Shown here piece after piece: positions 20,016 through 29,231 of a stretch of DNA of 64,000 bases. Position numbers and translations under genes: made by a program. Source of the stretch: Herbaspirillum rubrisubalbicans (GTDB lineage Bacteria; Pseudomonadota; Gammaproteobacteria; Burkholderiales; Burkholderiaceae_D); the NCBI RefSeq assembly GCF_003719195.1, contig NZ_CP024996.1:2294001-2358000 (forward strand), given 5' to 3'. Each line of letters opens with the position of its first letter. Positions within the stretch are counted from its first letter, which is position 1. The notes under the pieces were generated by a model. It saw nothing but the letters and a program-made list of their open reading frames with translations, had not been told where the DNA came from and did not search any database.

Positions 20016-21356
20016 ATGTCCATCGTTTTTGCCAGCCTGAACCATCCGCAGCGTGTCGTCCTGGCGGCCGAGGTGCATTCGCGCCCCTTCCTGCAATTGA
20101 CGCGCTCCGAAACCCTGACGCATCTGGCCGTCTATGTGCGCGAAGAGGGTAACGGCGCGCGCCATGCCAGCGCCCAGCACGCCTTGCTCGATGAGTTGTG
20201 TACCCATTTCGGCGTGGTCGCACCGGGTGGCGAGGCCAAGCACTTCTATCACGATTTCGGCCGCTTCCGTCTGAAGTGGGAGTGCCATACCGAGTTCGCC
20301 ACCTATACCTTCGCCCAGGCGCACGAAGAAGTGCTGTCGACCGATCAGGCCTTCGCCCGTGCGCCGCTGGCGCACATCCCGCAGCAATGGCTGATCGCGC
20401 TCAAGGGCAAGCTGATGGTGGCGGCGCACGTGGTGGTGGAGCCCGGTTCCGATGATCCGGCGGCCACTGCACGCCAGATGCAGCGCATCTTCGAAGGCAA
20501 GCTGATGAGTTCCAGTAAGGTCTTGCAGGGCGGTGAGATTTGGACCGATTTCCAGATCCAGTCCGATGGTTTCTCGCGCTTCGTGGTGCGCGACATCGAC
20601 CTGCGCGAACTGCAGGGCGGACGCCTGGCCCAGCGCATCCTGGAAATCGAGACCTATCGCATGATGGCGCTGCTGGGCTTGCCCCATGCGCAGCAATCCG
20701 GGCCTTTGCTCAACGAGATCGAGGGTGACCTGGCGGCCTTGACGGCGGCCATGGTGCAGTCCGAGCAATCCACCACGGGTACGCCCGAGGAGCAGGCCGA
20801 GGATGAGCGCATCCTGCGCAGGATCACCGGGCTGGCGGCGCGCATCGAAAAGTTGTCGCTGGAAAACAGCTACCGCTTTTCGGCCTCGCAAGCGTATTTT
20901 CGGCTGGTGCAGGCGCGTATCGAAGAATTGCGCGAGCAGCGCATCGAGGGGGTGCCGACCATCGGTGAATTCATGGAACGCCGCCTGGCGCCGGCCATGA
21001 ATACCTGCCAGGCCATCGCGCGCCGCCAGGAAGCGTTGGCCGAGCGCATCGCCCATACCAACGACTTGCTGCGCACCCGCATCGGTATCGTGCAGGAACG
21101 CCAGAACCGTCAGATCCTGGAATCCATGAATGCCCGCGCCGCCCAGCAACTGAAGCTGCAGCAGGCGGTGGAAGGCCTGTCGGTGGCGGCCATTTCGTAT
21201 TACGTGATCGGGCTATTGGGGTATGCCGGCAAGGCCGCCAAGGCGGCTGGCCTGCCGCTCAATCCAGATCTGGCCACCGGCTTGGCCATGCCGGTGGTGG
21301 CGGCTTGCGTCTGGCTGGGATTGCGCCGGATGCACAAGGGATTGGGCCATCACTGA
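20016..21356 (+). CDS. DUF3422 membrane-anchored protein
   Basis: 446 residues, matching the DUF3422 family of proteobacteria. It begins with the conserved HPQRVVLAAEVHSRPF segment, continues as a long soluble region with helical coiled-coil stretches (about 230-390), and ends in two hydrophobic helices (VAAISYYVIGLLGYAGKAA and GLAMPVVAACVWLGLRRM). This resembles the layout of CorA-like proteins, but no transport function is established for the family. The ATG was chosen over an upstream start because the conserved region begins right after it. Confidence 0.85.
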   Translation: MSIVFASLNHPQRVVLAAEVHSRPFLQLTRSETLTHLAVYVREEGNGARHASAQHALLDELCTHFGVVAPGGEAKHFYHDFGRFRLKWECHTEFATYTFAQAHEEVLSTDQAFARAPLAHIPQQWLIALKGKLMVAAHVVVEPGSDDPAATARQMQRIFEGKLMSSSKVLQGGEIWTDFQIQSDGFSRFVVRDIDLRELQGGRLAQRILEIETYRMMALLGLPHAQQSGPLLNEIEGDLAALTAAMVQSEQSTTGTPEEQAEDERILRRITGLAARIEKLSLENSYRFSASQAYFRLVQARIEELREQRIEGVPTIGEFMERRLAPAMNTCQAIARRQEALAERIAHTNDLLRTRIGIVQERQNRQILESMNARAAQQLKLQQAVEGLSVAAISYYVIGLLGYAGKAAKAAGLPLNPDLATGLAMPVVAACVWLGLRRMHKGLGHH

Positions 21357-21382
21357 GCCCAATGTCTGGACTGATCAAGCAA

Positions 21383-21417
21383 AACGGGGCGCACCGCAAT
21401 GCGCGGTGCGCCCCGTT
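21383..21417 (-). terminator. Intrinsic terminator after azoR
   Basis: Perfect 15-bp stem with loop of five bases. Read on the minus strand the stem is followed by TTTT, so it terminates azoR; it may also serve the convergent DUF3422 gene. Confidence 0.75.
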
Positions 21418-21440
21418 GCCGGGTGCTGCAGGGGCTGCGA

Positions 21441-22049
21441 TCAGACGGTGGCGTTGATCTTGGCCTGGGCGCCTGCCACAGCGGCCTTGGCCGCTTCTTC
21501 ACCCATGGACACGCCTTCGGCCACTACCAGCTCGACATCGGTGATACCGATGAAGCCCAGCGCGCCCTTGAGGTACTTGCCCTGGAAGTCCAGCGCTTCC
21601 ATCGGGCCTTCGGAATACTTGCCGCCACGCGAGAGGATGATGACGGCCTTCTTGCCGGTAGCCAGGCCCACCGGACCGGTTTCGGTGTACTTGAAGGTGC
21701 GGCCGGCACGGAACACGTGGTCGATCCAGGCCTTCAGGGTCGAGGGCGGGGCGAAGTTGTACATCGGCACGCCGATGACGATGGTGTCGGCGGCCAGCAG
21801 TTCATCGACCAGGGCGTCGGATTGCTGGATGACCTGAGCCTGCTCGGCGCTGCGCGCCTCAGCCGGGGTGAAATAGGCGCCCAGCATGGATTCGTTGAGG
21901 TGCGGCAGGGCGTTGGCCGCCAGGTCGCGATGCACGACCTTGCCGCCGGGGTTCTTGGCTTGCCATTGCTGGACGAAGGAAGCGGTCAACTGGCGCGAGA
22001 TGGAGCCGTCGCTACGGGCGCTGGAGTCGATGTGCAGGAGGGTGCTCAT
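21441..22049 (-). CDS. azoR: FMN-dependent NADH-azoreductase
   Basis: 202-residue flavodoxin-like reductase of the AzoR family, which reduces azo compounds and quinones with NADH via FMN. Marks are LLHIDSSARSDGSISRQL near the N-terminus (FMN phosphate site), PMYNFAPPSTLKAWIDHVFRAGRTF, and the LSRGGKYSEG segment. The ATG has AAGGACAC upstream. It is divergent from a LysR gene with a LysR box between, a common layout for quinone- or electrophile-responsive reductases. Confidence 0.92.
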   Translation of the reverse strand: MSTLLHIDSSARSDGSISRQLTASFVQQWQAKNPGGKVVHRDLAANALPHLNESMLGAYFTPAEARSAEQAQVIQQSDALVDELLAADTIVIGVPMYNFAPPSTLKAWIDHVFRAGRTFKYTETGPVGLATGKKAVIILSRGGKYSEGPMEALDFQGKYLKGALGFIGITDVELVVAEGVSMGEEAAKAAVAGAQAKINATV

Positions 22050-22144
22050 GGTGTGTCCTTTCGATGGTTCGGTGGGCATTGCCGTGTTGGGAAGGGCGTT
22101 TGCATTGGAGTCTACGATACCCAGTTTTCATTTCTTCCAATAGA

Positions 22145-22157
22145 TGCGAGAATCGCA
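22145..22157. promoter_or_regulatory. LysR box between azoR and the divergent lysR gene
   Basis: TGCGA-N3-TCGCA fits the LysR T-N11-A dyad, and is extended to a 6-bp perfect repeat by flanking A and T (22144-22158). It lies about 40 bases before the regulator's ATG. Confidence 0.55.
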
Positions 22158-22195
22158 TTTCACTGATCCATTTATGGAAGCAATCCAGGCTCGCC

Positions 22196-23167
22196 ATGCT
22201 AGACCTCAATGACATCTGGCTATTCGTTCACGTAGTGCGGGCCGGCAGCTTTGCCGCTGCCGGCCGCAGACTGTCCATGCCGCCCAATACCATCAGCCGC
22301 CGCCTGCAATCGCTGGAGGCCGCCATGGGCGTGCGGCTGCTGCAGCGTTCTACGCGCCAGCTCAACATGACCGCCGCCGGTCGCGAATTCTTCGAGCGCT
22401 GCGCGCCGGGCCTGGAGGACATCGAGCACGCCAGTACCAGCCTCACCGAAAGCCAGGGCGAGCCGGCCGGCAGCCTGCGGGTGGCGGCACCGGTGGACTT
22501 TTTCGACAATTTTTCCATCGAGTGGATGCATGAATTCATGCGTCTCTATCCCAAGGTGCAGTTGGAATTCGTGCTCAACGACGGGCGCGCCGACCTGATT
22601 GCCGAGGGTATCGACCTGGCCTTTCGCGGCGGGGTGTTGCCGGACTCCAGCCTGGTGGCCAGGAAGCTGGTGCAAAGCCACCTGGCGCTCATTGCCAGCC
22701 CGCGCTACCTGGAGCGCGAGGGCAGCCCGCAGACCCTGGCCGACCTGGTCGGCCACGCTTGCCTGGCGACCTCGCAAGCGCCGCAGCATACGGTCTGGAA
22801 GCTGGAAGGCCCGCATGGGCCCCAAAGCGTGCGGGTGGCGCCGCGGCTGTGCATCAATACCGCCCAGGGGCAGTTGCGGGCGGCGCGCGCCGGGCTGGGG
22901 ATTGCCTTGCTGCCCACCATGCTGGCCTCGGAGGATTTGCGCAATGGCACGCTGGTCAATATCCTGCCGGACTACCAGCGCGACACCATGGGTTTCTATG
23001 CCGTCTATGTGCATCGCCGCCAGTTGCCCAGCGCGGTGAGCGCTTTGATCGAGTTCTTCGCTGACAAGCTGGAACGCGGTATTGCCGACAAGGGCGCCCA
23101 GGCTTGCCAGCGGCATCTGGAGGACCAGGCCAAGGGCGCCGCAATGCCGGAAAAAGCGGCAGCCTGA
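22196..23167 (+). CDS. LysR-family regulator divergent from azoR
   Basis: 323 residues. The N-terminal winged helix (LDLNDIWLFVHVVRAGSFAAAGRRLSMPPNTISRRLQSLEAAMGVRLLQRSTRQL) is standard LysR and is followed by a substrate-binding domain with AARAGLGIALLPTMLA. It belongs to the large CrgA/AaeR-like group that often controls an adjacent reductase or efflux gene. The ATG lies after a weak ribosome binding site (CCAGG). The likely target is azoR and itself. A perfect hairpin terminates it. Confidence 0.9.
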   Translation: MLDLNDIWLFVHVVRAGSFAAAGRRLSMPPNTISRRLQSLEAAMGVRLLQRSTRQLNMTAAGREFFERCAPGLEDIEHASTSLTESQGEPAGSLRVAAPVDFFDNFSIEWMHEFMRLYPKVQLEFVLNDGRADLIAEGIDLAFRGGVLPDSSLVARKLVQSHLALIASPRYLEREGSPQTLADLVGHACLATSQAPQHTVWKLEGPHGPQSVRVAPRLCINTAQGQLRAARAGLGIALLPTMLASEDLRNGTLVNILPDYQRDTMGFYAVYVHRRQLPSAVSALIEFFADKLERGIADKGAQACQRHLEDQAKGAAMPEKAAA

Positions 23168-23190
23168 GCGGCCTTGCGCAAGTGGGCCAA

Positions 23191-23223
23191 TGACAAACGC
23201 CCGCTCAATGCGGGCGTTTGTCA
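23191..23223. terminator. Bidirectional terminator between lysR and rsh
   Basis: Perfect 14-bp stem with a 5-base loop between convergent genes. The stem itself contains TTT and AAA runs at its base. Confidence 0.75.
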
Positions 23224-23243
23224 TGGAGGGGAGGGCAGGGAGA

Positions 23244-25508
23244 TCAGCCGCGTTCGCGCAGGATACGCGCCACGCTGTCGATCTTGCGGATGCCGCGCAT
23301 GAGGCGCGCCAGATGCACGCGATCCTCGATCTGGATGGTGAAGCGCAGGTATTTCATCGACGCATTGCCACCTTCGTCATCCATGGCCACCGAGACGATG
23401 TTGGCGTCCGATTCGCCGATTTCGGCGGCGATGCGGGCCAGCGTGCCGCGCTCGTTGTGGATCAGGATAGTGATGCGGCAATCGAAGCGACGATTCAGGT
23501 CATGGCCCCAGACCAGTTCGATCCAGCGGTCCGGCTCCTTCTCGTGCAGGCGCTTGGCGGTCTCGCATTCCTGGGTATGCACGATCAGGGTCTGGTCCGG
23601 CTTGAGATAGCCGGTCAGGCGGTCGCCCGGAATCGGCATACAGCAGGACGACAATTGTGCCGACGCCCCTTCGCTGCCGGTGATGACCACCGGGTCGGGC
23701 TTGTTGGGCAGCATGTGGCCTTCCGGGTCCAGCTGCGGCACGCTCACGCCGGTATCCATCATGGTCATGATGTGGCGTGCTACCAGCGGTGCCATGCGGG
23801 TGCCGATGCCGATCTCGGCATACAGGTCATCCATGGTCTTGGCGCTGGATTCGTTGAGCAGGCGCTCGACGATATGGGAAGGAAGTTCAGGTTCGATGCC
23901 CAGTGTATGAAGAGCGTTGCCCAACAAGCGGCGTCCCACGGTCTGCGACTCGACCCGGTTGGCCGTGCGCAGGCGGTGGCGGATGGCCGAACGCGCCTTG
24001 CCGGTGCGCACGTAGCCTAGCCAGTTGGGGCTAGGGCGGGAGGTCGGCGAGGTGATGATCTCGACGATGTCGCCATTGTGCAGTTCCGAGCGCAGCGGTG
24101 CCGGTTCGTGATTGATGATGACCGAGGTGGTCTGGTCGCCGATGTCGGTGTGGATGCTGTAGGCAAAATCGAGCGCCGTGGCGCCACGCGGCAGGGCGAT
24201 GATCTTCGATTTGGGTGTGAAGACATACACTGAATCGGGGAACAGGTCGACCTTGACGTGTTCCAGGAACTCGGCCGAATCGCCGGTCTGCTTCTGGATG
24301 TCCAACAGCGACTGCAGCCAGGCATGGGTGCGCTGCTGCAGGTCGGTCAGGCTGCCTTCGTCATCCTTGTACAACCAGTGCGCAGCCACGCCGGATTCGG
24401 CCACGCGGTGCATCTCGGTGGTACGGATCTGGAACTCGACCGGCGTGCCGTAGGGGCCGATCAGGGTGGTGTGCAGCGACTGGTAGCCATTCAACTTGGG
24501 AATGGCGATGTAATCCTTGAACTTGCCCGGCATCGGCTTGAAGAGCGAATGCAGGGTGCCCAGCGCCACGTAGCAGTTGGCAAAGCTGTCCACCACCACC
24601 CGGAAACCGTAGACATCCAACACCTGCGAGAAGCTCAGGTGCTTGTTGCGCATCTTGCGGTAGATGCCGTAGAGGGTCTTTTCGCGGCCATCGACCTGGG
24701 CCGGGATGCCGGCGGCAATCAGGGTGCTGGTGACCGACTCCATGATCTTGGTCACCACCTCGCGGCGGTTGCCGCGGGCCGCCTTGACTGCCTTGGACAG
24801 GGTACGGTGGCGCAGCGGGTAGAGGTGCGAGAAGGACAGTTCCTGCAGTTCGCGGTAGATGTTGTTCAGGCCCAGGCGGTGCGCGATGGGCACGTAGACT
24901 TCCATGGTCTCGCGCGAGATGCGGCGCTTCTTTTCGGGCGGCATGGAGCCCAGGGTACGCATGTTGTGCAGGCGGTCGGCCAGCTTGACCAGGATCACCC
25001 GCACGTCGCGTGCCATGGCCAGGAGCATCTTGCGGAAATTCTCCGCCTGCGCTTCGACCTGGCTCTGGAATTCGATCTTGTCCAGCTTGGACAGACCATC
25101 CACCAGCGAGGCGACGGAGGCACCGAAGCGTTCGATCAGCTCTTCCTTCTTGACGCCCTGGTCTTCCATCACGTCATGCAGGAAGGCCGCCATCATGGCC
25201 TGGGCATCGAGCTTCCATTCGGCGCAGATCTCGGCCACCGCCAGCGGATGCGAGATATAGGGCTCGCCGGACTTGCGCATCTGGCCCAGGTGCATCTCAT
25301 CGGCAAAGCGATAGGCTTCCTTGACCTTCTTCAGTTCGGAAGGCGTCAGGTATTCTTCGAGCTTGGGGATCAGGTGCGCAAAAGTCGCCACGCCGCTATG
25401 GGCAGCGGCAGGGGCGACTTCCTGGGGAGTTGCGGTGCGGCCGGAACCGGCGGCACGTTTGGAGCTAGCAGCGGCTGATAAGGTGGAGTCGGTAGTGGTG
25501 AGGCTCAT
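23244..25508 (-). CDS. spoT: RelA/SpoT-family (p)ppGpp synthetase/hydrolase
   Basis: 754 residues with the full Rsh layout: HD hydrolase domain (HPLAVAEI, AAFLHDVMED, KLADRLHNMRTL), synthetase domain (VYGFRVVVDSFANCYVALGTLHSLFKPMPGKFKDYIAIPK), TGS domain, helical region and C-terminal ACT domain. The HD metal residues are present, so hydrolysis is expected; with rpoZ and gmk immediately downstream it corresponds to the spoT locus of other proteobacteria. The first about 35 residues are low-complexity and poorly conserved. It sets the level of the stringent alarmone. Confidence 0.94.
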   Translation of the reverse strand: MSLTTTDSTLSAAASSKRAAGSGRTATPQEVAPAAAHSGVATFAHLIPKLEEYLTPSELKKVKEAYRFADEMHLGQMRKSGEPYISHPLAVAEICAEWKLDAQAMMAAFLHDVMEDQGVKKEELIERFGASVASLVDGLSKLDKIEFQSQVEAQAENFRKMLLAMARDVRVILVKLADRLHNMRTLGSMPPEKKRRISRETMEVYVPIAHRLGLNNIYRELQELSFSHLYPLRHRTLSKAVKAARGNRREVVTKIMESVTSTLIAAGIPAQVDGREKTLYGIYRKMRNKHLSFSQVLDVYGFRVVVDSFANCYVALGTLHSLFKPMPGKFKDYIAIPKLNGYQSLHTTLIGPYGTPVEFQIRTTEMHRVAESGVAAHWLYKDDEGSLTDLQQRTHAWLQSLLDIQKQTGDSAEFLEHVKVDLFPDSVYVFTPKSKIIALPRGATALDFAYSIHTDIGDQTTSVIINHEPAPLRSELHNGDIVEIITSPTSRPSPNWLGYVRTGKARSAIRHRLRTANRVESQTVGRRLLGNALHTLGIEPELPSHIVERLLNESSAKTMDDLYAEIGIGTRMAPLVARHIMTMMDTGVSVPQLDPEGHMLPNKPDPVVITGSEGASAQLSSCCMPIPGDRLTGYLKPDQTLIVHTQECETAKRLHEKEPDRWIELVWGHDLNRRFDCRITILIHNERGTLARIAAEIGESDANIVSVAMDDEGGNASMKYLRFTIQIEDRVHLARLMRGIRKIDSVARILRERG

Positions 25509-25543
25509 ACTTGTCCGTTATCAGCTTCATGGACGGACCAGGA

Positions 25544-25747
25544 TCAGGCCGGAACCTTCTTGAGCATCTCGATGCCGACCTTGCCGGCGGCGATTTCGCG
25601 CAGGGCGGTCACGGTCGGCTTGTCCTTGGCTTCCACCTTGGGGGTATGGCCTTGCAGCAGCTGGCGGGCGCGGTAGGTGGCCGACAGGGTCAACTGGAAG
25701 CGGTTGGGGATCTGCTTGAGGCAATCTTCGATGGTAATGCGGGCCAT
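25544..25747 (-). CDS. rpoZ: RNA polymerase omega subunit
   Basis: 67 residues, matching omega: [33 protein letters not shown] is the conserved N-terminal two-thirds. Omega assists folding of beta-prime and is needed for one of the ppGpp binding sites, which fits its position between gmk and rsh. The ATG has AGGAG upstream. Confidence 0.95.
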   Translation of the reverse strand: MARITIEDCLKQIPNRFQLTLSATYRARQLLQGHTPKVEAKDKPTVTALREIAAGKVGIEMLKKVPA

Positions 25748-25822
25748 GTGAAACTCCTGAATGACGGTCTTGCTTGTGGATTGATGGGTCCGGCGCGGGC
25801 TTGCTCGTCTAGCTTATGCTGT

Positions 25823-26461
25823 TCAGCTTGCGTGGATGCCCAACTGGGTGAACAAGTAGGCGTTACGAGCGGCTTGCTGCGGGAAGCGGCAGCGGGCGGC
25901 CTGGACGATTGCCGTCAGTTCGGACAAAGCGACGGCAAACTCTTGATTAATAATAACATATTCGAACTCTGGGGAGTGCGCGATTTCGCCGCCAGCGGCC
26001 AGGATACGGCGTGTGATGACGTGCGGTTCATCCTGTCCGCGCTTCTTCAGACGCTCTTCCAGGGCGGCGATGGAGGGCGGCAGGATGAAGATGCCGATGG
26101 CATTGGTAAATTGTTTCTTCACCTGCTGGGCGCCTTGCCAGTCGATTTCCAGCAGCACATCGGTGCCATTGGCGATCTGGTCGGCGATCATCAGGCGCGA
26201 GGTGCCGTAGTAATTTCCATGCACTTCGGCCCATTCCAGGAATTCGCCTTCGGCCTGGCGCTTGAGGAAGTCATCCACATCGGTGAAATAATATTCACGT
26301 CCGTGTTCCTCCCCCGGGCGCGGGGCGCGGGTGGTGTAGGAGATGGACAGCTTGATGCTCGGTTCCTGCTTGAGCAGGGCGTTGACCAGGGTCGATTTAC
26401 CGGCGCCGGACGGGGCGACCACCATGAAGAGGCTGCCGGAAGTGGGTTTTTGGACGGGCAT
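25823..26461 (-). CDS. gmk: Guanylate kinase
   Basis: 212 residues. P-loop [13 protein letters not shown], the GMP-binding [19 protein letters not shown] segment, and the lid region [17 protein letters not shown] are diagnostic. It phosphorylates GMP to GDP. First gene of the gmk-rpoZ-rsh cluster, whose products all touch GTP/ppGpp metabolism. The ATG is preceded by GAGGACCCC. Confidence 0.95.
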   Translation of the reverse strand: MPVQKPTSGSLFMVVAPSGAGKSTLVNALLKQEPSIKLSISYTTRAPRPGEEHGREYYFTDVDDFLKRQAEGEFLEWAEVHGNYYGTSRLMIADQIANGTDVLLEIDWQGAQQVKKQFTNAIGIFILPPSIAALEERLKKRGQDEPHVITRRILAAGGEIAHSPEFEYVIINQEFAVALSELTAIVQAARCRFPQQAARNAYLFTQLGIHAS

Positions 26462-26526
26462 GGGGTCCTCGCTGAAAATGTCTTTTAACTAATCAATGTG
26501 GGGGGAGAGATGCGGCGGCGCCAGCT

Positions 26527-27441
26527 TCACTCCAGATTCTGCACCTGCTCACGCATCTGGTCGATGAGCAGCTTCAGTTCCATGGAGGCATCGGCCAGCT
26601 CCTTGACGGCGGCCTTGGAGCCGACGGTGTTGGCCTCGCGGTTCAGTTCCTGCATCATGAAATCGAGGCGCTTGCCGACCTGGCCGCCCTTCTTGAGGAT
26701 ATGGCGGGTCTCGGCCAGGTGCGCCGACAGGCGTGCCAGTTCCTCGGCGATGTCGATGCGGATGCCATAGAGCGTCACTTCCTGGCGGATGCGTTCCAGC
26801 GATTCCTCGCGGGTGGCCACGGGGGCCGCGCCATTTTGCGTCTGCAGGGCCAGGCCCAGGGCTTCGGTCATGCGTTCGATGGCTTTTTGCTGGAATTGCT
26901 CGACCAGTTGCGGCACCAGCGGCGTGATGCGCGCCACGATGGCTTCCATCGCATCGACCCGGGCCAGGATCACCGCCTGCAATGCCGAGCCTTCGCGCGC
27001 GCGCGATTCGACGAAGGCGTCCAGGGTCTGTTGCAGGGTGGAAAGGATGTCGGCCTGCAGGGTTTCCTGGCTGATTTCGGCTTCTTCCATCACGCCCGGC
27101 CAGCGCAGCAATTCATTGATGGACAGCGGCGCGGCGTCGGGGAATTGGGCGCGCAGTTGATCCTGCAGGCTGGCCAGTTGTGCCACCAGGCTGGTGTTGA
27201 TGGCTTGGCTGTTGCCGCTGGCGACCTTGCGGCCGAAGGACAGGCGGCACTCCACCTTGCCGCGCACCAGGCGGCCCATGATGGCTTCGCGTAGCATCGG
27301 CTCGACTGCGCGCAGGTCGTCGTTGACTCGGAATTGCAGGTCCAGGAAGCGCGAATTCACGCTCTTCATTTCCAGGGTGACCGTGCCGGCAGTGGTTTCA
27401 CGGGTGGTGACGGCATAGCCGGTCATGCTGTAGATGGTCAA
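26527..27441 (-). CDS. yicC: YicC-family endoribonuclease-like protein
   Basis: 304 residues, matching YicC: SMTGYAVTTRETTAGTVTLEMKSVNSRFLDLQFR at the N-terminus and the diagnostic C-terminal KRLDFMMQELNREANTVGSKA. YicC proteins act on RNA in E. coli and relatives. The start is set at a TTG (giving TIYSMTGYA) preceded by GGAG, because most family members have three to five residues before SMT; the ATG at 27426 would also work. It precedes gmk with a 65-base gap. Confidence 0.9.
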   Translation of the reverse strand: MTIYSMTGYAVTTRETTAGTVTLEMKSVNSRFLDLQFRVNDDLRAVEPMLREAIMGRLVRGKVECRLSFGRKVASGNSQAINTSLVAQLASLQDQLRAQFPDAAPLSINELLRWPGVMEEAEISQETLQADILSTLQQTLDAFVESRAREGSALQAVILARVDAMEAIVARITPLVPQLVEQFQQKAIERMTEALGLALQTQNGAAPVATREESLERIRQEVTLYGIRIDIAEELARLSAHLAETRHILKKGGQVGKRLDFMMQELNREANTVGSKAAVKELADASMELKLLIDQMREQVQNLE

Positions 27442-27769
27442 GGTCGGGGCTCCATAAGCGGACGGCGGCGCAGCAAGGGCGCCTGCGGGGTCGGGTGGCG
27501 GGCGGGGCGGGCAGGGTGGCGTCATCTGGTCGAGGTCGCGACGGCCTGCATCGTGTTCCATTACAATGCCGGTCTTGAACGTTCCGGCACTGCCAGTGCG
27601 CTCTGCCCGGGTGTGGCCCGGTCGGACCCGCATTTTAATGAAGTTTGGCGGCGCCGCGCTATCAAAAACAGCAAAATGGGCGGTTTTGGCTGCTGCGCCC
27701 CAGCCCCTTATCTCCGCCATCAGCCATCAGCCCCCGACCCGCTTAGTCCAGACCAAGACAAGGATCATC
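27442..27769. promoter_or_regulatory. Divergent promoter region between yicC and rph
   Basis: 328 bases, very GC-rich near yicC and less so near rph. It must hold promoters for both directions, but no convincing box, repeat or leader was found. Open frames running through it lack ribosome binding sites. Confidence 0.4.
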
Positions 27770-28498
27770 ATGACAACTTTCCATCGCCCCAGCGGCCGCA
27801 GCGTTTCGCAATTGCGCGAGGTACGCCTGACCCGCCAGTACACCAAGCACGCCGAAGGCTCGGTGCTGGTCGAGTTTGGCGATACCCGGGTGCTGTGCAC
27901 CGCCTCCATCGAGGAAAAGGTGCCCGGCTTCCTGAAAGGTAAGGGCCAGGGCTGGCTGACTGCCGAATATGGCATGTTGCCGCGTTCCGCCCACACCCGT
28001 ATGGACCGCGAAGCCGCCAAGGGCAAGCAATCTGGTCGCACCCAGGAAATCCAGCGCCTGATCGGCCGCGCCCTGCGTGCCGCCTTCAACCTGGAAGCCT
28101 TCGGCGAGCGCACCCTGCAACTGGACTGCGACGTGCTGCAAGCCGACGGCGGCACCCGTACTGCGGCCATCACGGGTGCCATGGTGGCGGCCTATGATGC
28201 CTTCACCGTGCTGCAGTCGCGCGGCCTGATCGAAACCATTCCTGTGAAGCAATTCGTGGCCGCCATCTCTGTGGGCGTCTATCAGGGCGTGCCGGTGCTG
28301 GACCTGGACTACCTGGAAGATTCGGATTGCGATACTGATATGAACGTGGTCATGACCGACGCCGGCCACTTCGTGGAAGTCCAGGGCACCGCCGAAGGCG
28401 CGGCATTCGACCGCGCCACGCTCAACAGCCTGCTGGACCTGGCCCAGCAAGGCATTGCCACGCTCAACGGCTTGCAGAAGCAGGCCCTGGGCCTGTAA
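27770..28498 (+). CDS. rph: Ribonuclease PH
   Basis: 242 residues, full length. It has the RNase PH core: [47 protein letters not shown], the [17 protein letters not shown] phosphate/RNA-binding segment and [19 protein letters not shown]. It trims tRNA 3' ends by phosphorolysis. The ATG follows AAGGATCATC. First gene of rph-rdgB-hemW, although a terminator-like hairpin separates it from rdgB. Confidence 0.96.
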   Translation: MTTFHRPSGRSVSQLREVRLTRQYTKHAEGSVLVEFGDTRVLCTASIEEKVPGFLKGKGQGWLTAEYGMLPRSAHTRMDREAAKGKQSGRTQEIQRLIGRALRAAFNLEAFGERTLQLDCDVLQADGGTRTAAITGAMVAAYDAFTVLQSRGLIETIPVKQFVAAISVGVYQGVPVLDLDYLEDSDCDTDMNVVMTDAGHFVEVQGTAEGAAFDRATLNSLLDLAQQGIATLNGLQKQALGL

Positions 28499-28557
28499 GT
28501 CGCAGCGACGCGGCGGCACAAATGGCCGTACAATGCGGCTCAGAAGCGATATGAACA

Positions 28558-28592
28558 AAAACGCCATGTGCCGCACCGACATGGCGTTTTTT
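28558..28592 (+). terminator. Intrinsic terminator between rph and rdgB
   Basis: AACGCCATGT/ACATGGCGTT stem with a 9-base loop and a T run, about 60 bases after rph. Confidence 0.75.
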
Positions 28593-28640
28593 ATTGTGGC
28601 GGCGCGCGCTACGCCCTTTGCAACTGAATTTTGAGCACAC

Positions 28641-29231
28641 ATGCAACCCAAGCAAAAGATCGTGATGGCGTCCAACAACGCCGGCAAACTGAAGGAATTC
28701 GCCAGCCTGCTGGGCGACATCGGGCTGGACGTGCGCCCGCAGGGCGAGTTCAATGTCCCCGAGGCGGAAGAACCCTTCGCCACCTTCGTCGAGAATGCCC
28801 TGACCAAGGCCCGTCATGCCGCCCGCCTGACCGGCCTGCCGGCGCTGGCCGATGATTCCGGGGTCTGCGTCAATGCCCTGGGCGGTGCGCCGGGCGTGTA
28901 TTCGGCGCGCTATGCCGGCGAACCCAAGTCGGACGCCAACAACAATGCCAAGCTAGTCGCCGAGCTGGCCGCGCACGCCGACAAGTCGGCCTATTACTAT
29001 TGCGTGCTGGTCTATGTGCGTCATGCCGACGACCCGCAACCGGTCATCGCCGATGGCCTCTGGAAGGGCGAGATCATGGCGCAGCCGCGCGGGGAGGGCG
29101 GCTTCGGCTACGATCCCCACTTCCTGCTGCCGGCACTGGGCAAGACCGCCGCCGAACTGACGGCCGCCGAGAAGAATGCCGTGTCCCACCGTGGCCAGGC
29201 TCTGCGCGCACTGGTCGAGAAGCTGAAATGA
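28641..29231 (+). CDS. rdgB: XTP/dITP pyrophosphatase RdgB
   Basis: 196 residues. IVMASNNAGKLKEF at the N-terminus, ALADDSGVCVNALGGAPGVYSARYAG, and GEGGFGYDPHFLLP with FSHRGQA-like VSHRGQALRAL at the end are the HAM1 family motifs. It clears dITP, XTP and related bases from the nucleotide pool. Stop and the start of hemW overlap (ATGA). Confidence 0.96.
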   Translation: MQPKQKIVMASNNAGKLKEFASLLGDIGLDVRPQGEFNVPEAEEPFATFVENALTKARHAARLTGLPALADDSGVCVNALGGAPGVYSARYAGEPKSDANNNAKLVAELAAHADKSAYYYCVLVYVRHADDPQPVIADGLWKGEIMAQPRGEGGFGYDPHFLLPALGKTAAELTAAEKNAVSHRGQALRALVEKLK